This document shows, piece after piece, positions 10,901-17,400 of a DNA stretch of 55,603 nt (positions within the stretch are counted from its first letter, which is position 1; each line of letters starts with the position of its first letter). The position numbers and the translations under genes are program-made. The notes under the pieces are model-generated. The model was not told the DNA's origin. It saw nothing but the letters and a program-made list of their open reading frames with translations, and ran no database searches. The DNA comes from a virus. The stretch spans positions 1 to 55,603 of the IMG/VR virus record IMGVR_UViG_3300008110_000187. The stretch is one strand, 5' to 3'.

Positions 10901-13900
10901 TCGTATTTCTTCTAGTGCTATGTTCTTGATTGAAACTTCTGTTAGAATCTTTACAGAGAATAACTTAGGTAAGAAGTCTTTGGGTGTAGATGCTAAGACT
11001 AACGCTTTGCATAAACTATTCCAACAGACTGGACTTAGATTTAAGAGTAATCCAGAAGAAGTAGACATAAATAAGTTCTACCTACTTAAGGCAAACAAGA
11101 ATAGAAATACCAAAGAGATTGAGTTAGGAGGCTTGTATGATGCTGATGGAGTAAATCTTATATCTGATGTAATCAACGAGTTTATTAACGGTCACGTAGA
11201 TATTGAAAACGAAGACTGGATTAACTTCTTTAACGCAGATAGAGAAAGAACCCCTTTAATTCTTCAGATGGTTCTTAATGGTACTCCTGTAGATGAAGCT
11301 ATCTTATTGGTTAACCAACCTATCATCCAACATTATATTAGATCTAGTAAGATTACTAAAGTAGGTAAAGCATTAGGACAGAAACCTGCTGACTTGTTTA
11401 AAGACTACATTATTCCTGCACTAAACTTTTTAGGAGAAAAACCAGTCTTTGTAGAAGGTCAGATAGACGAAGCCCTTACTATAGAAAAAGTTCTTAGCAC
11501 ACCTAGTATTACAAGTGCTTTATCTGCAGAAAACTTTAACAAAGAAAACTATCCTCCTAACCCTAATGTAATTAGAAGTTCTTACGAGAAGATCAAAGCT
11601 AATAGAAACAGTAAGGAAGGAAACGAAGCACTAAGAGCACAGTTAGCATTCATAACTCAGTATTACGTTGTTAAGCAGCAGAACCAAATTTTATTATCTT
11701 TGACTAGTAACATAGATTTCAATACAGCTAACTATCGTATTAATACAGAGTTCTATGCTACTTCTATGGGTATTAATGATGCAAGAGAAAACTTTAACAG
11801 TGAGGCAATTGATAAAATTCTTACAAATAGTGTTGTTTCTCCGTTTAACGTCCTTGAAGCCAATCAATCTGTAGTAGACCAAGTATGGGATTTCTTCTCT
11901 CTTCCGTTAGTTAAGGATTATTTATATAAAGCTAAACAAGAGTATGGTAAGTATTGGAGTAGAGATAAGACGGTTAGGAACTTTAACCAACTTATGAACT
12001 CTATGATGTTGTCATTCTTTCAGAACATTCCAGAACTTAAGCCCTTATATGTTAAGTATGGTGCTGAATCAGGTCTACTAGATACTAAGTCTAAGAATAA
12101 CTTACGTGCTAGGTTTGACAGAATATTTAACAATACAGAGGATTCAAAGATAAAAGCCTTTGCCTCTAACAACATTATCTTAAATAACTTTACTTCTATC
12201 ATGGTAGAAGGAACTAGCATGTTCTATCCTGGTATGCTGACCAACGAGAAGGATGTAGACACAGTAAACGCAGGACAAAAAGACTTCTCTGATGGACTTA
12301 ATCATCCTAATCCAGAAGTAAGAGGATTCTTTAGTGATCTAGCTAATGCTGTTTTATTAGGACAAGGATCTAACATTAAGTATCGTTCTATCCATAATTT
12401 TATTCCTATGGAAGCTCAGACTGAAAGTATGATTGAATTGTCTATTGTTCTTAAAAAGATTAAGGAGTCTATAGATAATCCAGAGACTGCAGAATTCTTA
12501 GAAGATCTTTTAAATAAGACTACAAAGACTCACGCATCTATCTACTGGCCAAGTAAACAAAACAAAGTAGTAGTTACTAATAAGATGAAAACTTTTCCTG
12601 ACTTTAGACAAGTAATAGAAGAGAAGCCTCAGATTACTAGTAATGATGACTTAGATGAAGCTATGATCTATGCACAAGAATCTTCTAGCGATGCTCCTGA
12701 AATTGACTTCAATAGTATGGATGAAGAGTTTATCATAGCTAGGAAGATTGAGGAAAAGAAAGCAAAGTCTACTAGTATAATTAATATCTATGCTGGTACA
12801 GGAGAGAATGCTGAGTTAAGCAACTTTGCTAATAGACCTTTTGAAATTAATGGATATAAATTTAATTCTGTAGAACAAGCATTTCAAGAAGCTAAATATG
12901 AATTTACTAAAAGAACTGCTGAAGATAGTCAGATAAGAGATAATATTCAGAATACATCTTCTTCTGCAGCAATTAAAAAGTTAGGAAGTAAATATCCTAC
13001 TTTAGATACAAAAGTTTGGGATTCAAGAAGTTCTGAAATCATGAAAAGAGTTATCAAACTTTCTTTTGAACAAAATCCTGATGCTCTAGCAAAACTTCTT
13101 GCTACAGGTAATGCTAAACTTACACATACTCAAGATAAAGGTAAGTGGGGTAAAGAATTCCCTAGATTGTTAATGGAAGTGAGAAATGAACTAAGAACTA
13201 CTCAACCATCTACTATTGTTAAAATAGATTTCCAGGAAGAACCTACATCAGGATATAAAAATAGAACTATTAAGAATGCAAGTGCTGATGCTACAATAGC
13301 AATAGCCGTTGACTTTAATACAGCTGGAGAGAAACTAACCAAGTCATCTGTAGAAAGCCAGGGTAAGAAATACATAGCCAGAAACCTTGACGAGATGTTT
13401 GCTCCTGTAGATCCGTTTAACGCAAGTAAAGGATATGAGCTCAATGACAAGGCAATATTTAATATGGCAGAAAGTATTGTAGCTGATTTGAACAACGCAA
13501 ATGCCAGGACGCTTAACATAGCCGGTAATGGTATCTACACAATGAAAGGAAAATATCCTCAAGCTTTGTTAGATGGTGCCATGGAACGTTTGCTGGAATA
13601 TGTCACTCTATCTGATAACTTGAAAAACAAGATTGTTTCAGTTAGAAGTGGTGGGCAAACTGGGATAGATGAAGCAGGAGCTAAAGCAGGTATCAAACTG
13701 GGTATTCCTACTACTGTTCTTGCTCCTAAAGGATGGAAATTTAGAAATGAATCTGGTACAGATATATCTAATGAACAAGCATTTAAAGCTAGATTTGTTT
13801 CTACTCAACCATCTACTACTGCTAAAGTAATTCCTTTAAAAGAATCACAAAGATTTACTAGAGAGTCTGTAGAAAAAGATTCTGAATATATGTACTTGTT

Positions 13901-14372
13901 TACTGACAATGCAAAACGTACTTCTGGAAGTCAATTAGTAGCTGATGAATCTAGATATAGTGCAGTTTATGGTGGAGGTAAAAAATATCCCACCAGTACT
14001 CAAGCTGTAATTAGAGGTTTAGACAATGCATTTCCTATCACTACTATGGTAGACGATAAACGTACTCAGTGGACTGACGATAGATTTGAAGAATTTAAAC
14101 AGGAAATTGACTCTGAGATTGAAATCATTAAGAGTAATATGTCAAACTTTAAAGGTATTAAGTTTAGTGCAGAGATGCCTTTTGGTAAGGGAGCAATTTC
14201 TAACATGAAGAATACTGCTCCCAACAGTTGGAATTATCTTAATACAAAACTTGCCGAACTAGGTATTGATAATACAGGTAGTATACCTAAAACTATGCAA
14301 CCAATAATTCCTTCAGATATGAGTAACTTAGAGGATACAGATTTTGAAGTGACTAAGTGCAGGGAAGATTAA
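4998..14372 (+). CDS. Giant virion protein with RNA-polymerase-like DPBB motif, HExxH motif, NADAR and SLOG-like domains
   Basis: 3124 aa. HEGWH at residues 204-208, with acidic ELxEE-like residues near 253-258, resembles a gluzincin zinc-protease site. At about 1735-1780, RIPVQG followed some 30 residues later by GSDFDIDKL (Asp 1770, 1772, 1774) has the layout of the beta-prime double-psi beta barrel, RxPT...NADFDGD, which chelates catalytic Mg in RNA polymerases. The Gly is replaced by Ile but all three Asp are kept. A lysine-rich block near 1480-1500 could belong to the other barrel (weak). The C-terminus is a string of accessory domains: NADAR (about 2595-2732; LSNF, SVEQAFQEAK), a SLOG/molybdenum-carrier-like fold (about 2770-2930; SGGQTGIDEAG) and a third module (about 2948-3100; LFTDN, AVIRGLDNA). 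Similar giant RNA polymerases of crAss-like phages are packaged in the virion. The RNAP assignment is inference from one motif plus context; the NADAR call is firm. Confidence 0.75.
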   Translation: MICPNLSDSKIRAEFTHLSNLVGEDFAYFVWNRNGGYPLDKTVIKIKGKETVVDNPLYAHFLDSYKNVKQATLATSIFYSKKLHKNNPNFKDLPVQEQANIIHNFVQENETLEKASERVMKFIAQGFKAERIISENLQKVAFDEARKIANGRQLLDSYMWFKSSPLSQHLDFVNMQNKEESSFATWTKSAITLYKGSDYSDLYHEGWHEFTQRFMTKEQRTALYQTVKSRPSTATINGVQVPYYALTNRQIEEVLAEEFRSFALNKSNPEVIPPVVETPVRNVFQRIWDFLTSLFIVSPQEVAQQDQDALVEGVVGLFEKLYANQLSEYRPNASNISEKVLNRNKEFQINYKAKDGRIIPFGYNALEAAEIFSAIDYFLADAMDNFTDAEGNPTKLEMSFLMDPKLKSVYLPKLYESARDSMLQYINALQGEVPTADEATAAVLNSRIKNLKGLVVRTAENDGWAEVVKNHQKNSKGGVFYSGNNLNTADVDNRLDETNEENFTRDSRSFANAEDVDPMSLASPEILQLIKTLPGIYYNNKGELITATGNSFGLPQAGDFLRNKNLVLNKVSGAINYEEAIQRLRNSLDIAPQLQNLINRLPNTSDTLSLAQMALKAQFMQFAAMPTVAPYEVKSRIKSTAAKVSKDKDSVMEHVTFLNNTMSQEKLIEHFDQNFVTNRLRKYRITDPTESTLAVFDSAGILSDYAAYKEVGFTSDKAVFEFLNDAFGIDLVNNKNPNLLFNKKGEVQLSVNPIFTPTNIRNINKIANNALFKLNLISMLPSEVTVPTVGSNPLLTLSSDISKQLKAQIDALPNNPKNKEIKEYLAKHFRAATLDNERTSAFSTFEKIYNISNSASYISPEGNLEYAIREWNHLLDTVSKINSVQTKFDLTGHLNPETNNFIEHSIIMKRMFRADNGERRLTNSGEDVELRVTNMSGYTIGTTMGDKTTNLTGDGKLLQDFIAFKKDAVVENMRVGAKSSSFATFLNGNKLDREYFPLEEYNFKNKAVLSSSFIAQMQQYLYFEAMRMFDDKAKSNKKEILGSDFIIFKDMIPDSIQSRVKEAVANAESKAALKGALMGMFGMSSNSLYGEFKNALTDYFANSVQTLRTSFKEILSKGENKDLAQQFNRLYPKNDRTSYSDEEIDSNLMHFTTNYYVHQVELLHLTVGDPSNFQIKNSDWRGLFKRLGATISPGKQPRLDSQDINSWNSSSNGSLSRGLEEIQRGTGKSRQYDSNLNYVQYEDVKTFDYLDESTKESIRESMRENYLSALATVKGALTPEDISRETAKIDKNLDAVFEQGKESDAQAYAGLDFIRFYLNSIGEWPDDLEQAYKHELEVFKAIKKYRQSNSDQDKAEVYSLIAKSNLGILTSLKLGYYGSPTDFTKYNVLGKYSVFPLSPSMVFDTDLEDVMMDYLDKGVDLATFSSGNKMALPTKELPYYEKKSVKGKSEYVEGDNGQLKIGKVDPEAVIRLPIDGLRRQQYIAPKTKNEATLSTQMVKLIFTNFYVGGDINPAYAHLEEKINNLQEAFIDNIKVIVDVEKAKIYSKIGATVGADGNITSISTADFTSWLHSEFDKKDVPTSVYSFLRPTVNNSFVFSVDAGVQRSLIDQIISSALSKRVLRPKLFGEAYIQLASTGFNKLGTRMKKPTTSQLKSIAKGFNVSGLRDYRIENGVVQPADVLIPFNPKKHTPLLNLEWNGAPIQTLDRLNQALEDDAWVAEHSAKISIVGVRIPVQGLNSMEHFRVRRFLSNVGGPVMVVPPSIVTKSGSDFDIDKLFMYEPELDDNGNLVSNSRLSDPEFRAQVIDNILAKNEFLALKADSLQTLFASADFKEAGLVSKEIETLKKFIDDLKEAKNSGDENAIVEFKENIGPLNMKLGIAIERFKTLRSQDPKVVEMLQNLVSANETLADMKDISEKALKGSASNNMISVIASVLSEPSIFTEFTKPNTNVILPAIAEEYQKLKGKESRISSSAMFLIETSVRIFTENNLGKKSLGVDAKTNALHKLFQQTGLRFKSNPEEVDINKFYLLKANKNRNTKEIELGGLYDADGVNLISDVINEFINGHVDIENEDWINFFNADRERTPLILQMVLNGTPVDEAILLVNQPIIQHYIRSSKITKVGKALGQKPADLFKDYIIPALNFLGEKPVFVEGQIDEALTIEKVLSTPSITSALSAENFNKENYPPNPNVIRSSYEKIKANRNSKEGNEALRAQLAFITQYYVVKQQNQILLSLTSNIDFNTANYRINTEFYATSMGINDARENFNSEAIDKILTNSVVSPFNVLEANQSVVDQVWDFFSLPLVKDYLYKAKQEYGKYWSRDKTVRNFNQLMNSMMLSFFQNIPELKPLYVKYGAESGLLDTKSKNNLRARFDRIFNNTEDSKIKAFASNNIILNNFTSIMVEGTSMFYPGMLTNEKDVDTVNAGQKDFSDGLNHPNPEVRGFFSDLANAVLLGQGSNIKYRSIHNFIPMEAQTESMIELSIVLKKIKESIDNPETAEFLEDLLNKTTKTHASIYWPSKQNKVVVTNKMKTFPDFRQVIEEKPQITSNDDLDEAMIYAQESSSDAPEIDFNSMDEEFIIARKIEEKKAKSTSIINIYAGTGENAELSNFANRPFEINGYKFNSVEQAFQEAKYEFTKRTAEDSQIRDNIQNTSSSAAIKKLGSKYPTLDTKVWDSRSSEIMKRVIKLSFEQNPDALAKLLATGNAKLTHTQDKGKWGKEFPRLLMEVRNELRTTQPSTIVKIDFQEEPTSGYKNRTIKNASADATIAIAVDFNTAGEKLTKSSVESQGKKYIARNLDEMFAPVDPFNASKGYELNDKAIFNMAESIVADLNNANARTLNIAGNGIYTMKGKYPQALLDGAMERLLEYVTLSDNLKNKIVSVRSGGQTGIDEAGAKAGIKLGIPTTVLAPKGWKFRNESGTDISNEQAFKARFVSTQPSTTAKVIPLKESQRFTRESVEKDSEYMYLFTDNAKRTSGSQLVADESRYSAVYGGGKKYPTSTQAVIRGLDNAFPITTMVDDKRTQWTDDRFEEFKQEIDSEIEIIKSNMSNFKGIKFSAEMPFGKGAISNMKNTAPNSWNYLNTKLAELGIDNTGSIPKTMQPIIPSDMSNLEDTDFEVTKCRED
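13198..13818 (+). repeat. 18-nt direct repeat pair flanking an in-frame domain cassette
   Basis: CTACTCAACCATCTACTA occurs at 13198-13215 and again, identically, at 13801-13818. The start-to-start distance is 603 nt, exactly 201 codons, and both copies are read in the same frame to give the linker TQPST. The interval encloses the SLOG-like domain, with the NADAR domain on its left and the third module on its right. Confidence 0.9.
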
Positions 14373-14381
14373 TAAACAAAC

Positions 14382-14389
14382 TATATTTG
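14382..14389 (+). promoter_or_regulatory. Bacteroidota -7 promoter box TATATTTG
   Basis: TATATTTG lies in the 57-nt gap between two giant genes, 40 nt before the ATG at 14430 and 9 nt after the upstream stop. No TTG is present 19 nt upstream. The AT-rich leader (AAACAATTTAAATTTAAAT) has no Shine-Dalgarno sequence, as is usual for Bacteroidota. Confidence 0.55.
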
Positions 14390-14429
14390 TAAGTAAACAA
14401 GTAAACAATTTAAATTTAAATAAAACAAG

Positions 14430-17400
14430 ATGTCTAAAGGCTGTGTTATAAAATATACTAATCCTGTAACAGGGATGAATCAAACTTCTGTACTTGCTTA
14501 TACTCTATCCCAAGTAGGCTATAGTAACGAGCAAGCCATAGACTTAGTTAAGCAAGGAAGTCTATATTCTAAAAAAGATGGATACAATACCTGGCCTAAA
14601 CCTTTAAACAAGGATAAGGGTAGGTTTGGAAATTTTGTAGAAATAGACTCAGACAACTTACTTAGAAACGTAGGTATTGATTCGTTAACCTCCGATCAAG
14701 TTAAGTATCTTAGAGCAGCTCAGGATTTATTTGAAGATGTTCAAGTAAGAATAGATAATCCTATTAATCTTACTACTTTAGTAGAGATAGGCAACTATGT
14801 TAAAAACAATGGACTTGCCTCTGTAGGTATAGAGATTGTTAATCCAGAAGCACCAGTATTAGAAAGGATGTACAAAGTATATCCTATACCTTTTACTGAA
14901 CTAAACATGGTATATCTTTCTAGTTTTATTGAAGGAGAAGTATTTAATAAACGTCTAGTAAATGGAGAAGAGTCACGTATAGAGTTCTTAAAGAAGTACG
15001 TAGACTTTCAAAATCCTGATGTCTATGATACTTTAGTTAAGATTCTAAACGATCCAGAGACTCCTGACTACGAGAAGTTTGTGATTAAAAAACTTTTACC
15101 TATTATAGACTTGATCCCTACAATCGGTTTAGACTTTTTTACAGGTAAAGACTTACAAAACAGAGATGTAATTCCTATGGGAGAGTATGTTCCTGAACTA
15201 CATAAAATTAAACTAAATGTATTTGGATTAAAGAATAGAGGACTAGATTATTCTAGACGTGTTATTCTCCACGAGATTCTACACTCTGTTCTATCATCTA
15301 CGTTACAAAATCCTACAAGCGAGATAGACAAAGAACTTGTAAATAGTCTTAAGCCTATCCTTGCCTACTATCAACAGAAATATTCTACAAAAAAAAGAAC
15401 AGACACTTACTATGGTTTTAAAGACATACATGAGTTTGTATCAGAGTTTTTTACTAATCCTGATTTCCGCAACACTCTAGAGTCGGAAGAACCAAACTGG
15501 TTTATTAAAATTATAGATGCTATCTTTAAGTTCTTTGGTAAGAAGTTAAATCTAAATCAAAATCCTAATAGTCTAGAGAATATAGATCTATTGATGGAAA
15601 ACTTCTTCAATGAGATACTCCTTGCTCAAGATATTAATACTAGTATTATATATACTAAGTTTGATTCTATACCCTATACTATGAGTGTGCCTCAAATGCT
15701 TGAGATGGATAGATTTGTAGAAGAGAATTCAGACTTCCTTACTCGTTTAGATGAACTATTACAGGACGAAAATCTAATCAACTGGAGTAAGGTAAGAGAT
15801 CAAGCAGAGATTCTAGGAGTAAACGTAGGCAGTGTATTAAGAACTAAGGACATGTTCGTAGAGATTTCTGCAGCTGAGGCTAAAGAGTCTTTTAAATCTT
15901 TAGTAAGTTTCTTCCATGATAGCTCTAAGTACTTGGCAAGTGTTCGTACTTCTCTTAACAAGATGTCTTCTGATCCTACAATAACCAAAGATCAACTGTT
16001 TAGACAAGCTTACCATGCTAAAGAGTTAGGAGAGCAGTATACAAACCTAGCACAAAATTATCGTAGAGTTATGGGAGACCTAGGAGCAAACACTATTTTG
16101 GGTCAACAGTTGTTAAACTTAGAAGCTACTGCAGATTCTTTGTCTAAGGCTTATTTTAACAACGCTGTAGAGGCTTTAGCTATTAAGTTGGCAGATGAGT
16201 TCGCACCACAGACAAAAGACGCTCAGAAGCGAATCCAAGACAATATAGATAGGTTTAAAGTTTCATTAGCAAGTGCACAAAAACTAGGGAACACTAGACT
16301 TATAAAACTTACAGAAGATCGTATTAGGAATGAAGAAGCAAGAATGTCTACCCTAGCTACTAAGACTAACTTACTAAAAGCACTTAGAGGTCAGATAAAA
16401 GACGTAGGAAACTTCTCTCTTTTCTTAGAGTCAGCAGGATTATCAGGAAACATTCTTACAGGTACTGTAGGAGGTATGATTTCTAACCAGTTTGATACGG
16501 CTAACGTAAAGGCTCAAGCAATGGAAGTTAAATTAAAGAAGATTGCAGATGAGTTACAAAACCACCTAAAGAGTAAAGGGGTGGGAGTGAATACTGCATT
16601 TGACTTTGAAAATGTATTTGGACGTTTCATTAAGAAAGTAGAGATTGTAGAAAACAAGAATGGAAAAATCTCTAAGAGAGAAACACTAGTTCTGTTGAGT
16701 GAGATGGATGAAGTTCGTTACAACAATCTTATAACTAAACTTAAAGCAGAGTTAAGAGAATTAAAACAAACTAAAGTACAAGACTCTACAGTAAAAGATT
16801 TAATCAGAGCTAAAGAAGAAGAGATTCGTAGAACTAGATCTGAGTTTGAAGTACAGCCTTTTGAAGATATCTACTATCAGATTCAGAATATGCTTAGTGC
16901 AGAAGCTAAAGAAGCTAGAGACTTAATCTTTGAAGAGATGAATAAGATCCAAGTAGGAAGTCTTACAGAAGAAAACTCAGAAGAACAGTTAGATAAATTA
17001 GATGACTTAAAAGAAGAACTAGACTTACTAGAATCTGATTACGATAAAAACAAAAACTTAAAAGACGAAGCAGGACTTAGAATTGCTGCTAACATTAGAG
17101 AATGGAAGAAGAGTAGAGCTGCTGCAGAACTTTATACTTACACTATCAGTAAAGAAAACCAAGCACTTTTTGACTCTCAACTAAATTCTAAAAAAACAGC
17201 TTACGATAAAGCAGCTGCTGACTATCAACAAGCAGTAGACGACAATGCTGATGCTGATACCTTAGACTACAAGAAACAAACAGTAGATTACTATAAGAAA
17301 CAGTTTGAGTTGTGGAAAGCAAACAACTGCGTAAGAAAAATTGATCCTGAGTTCTATAAACAAAGAAAAAAAATAGTAGATGCAGTTGCTGCTATTCAGT

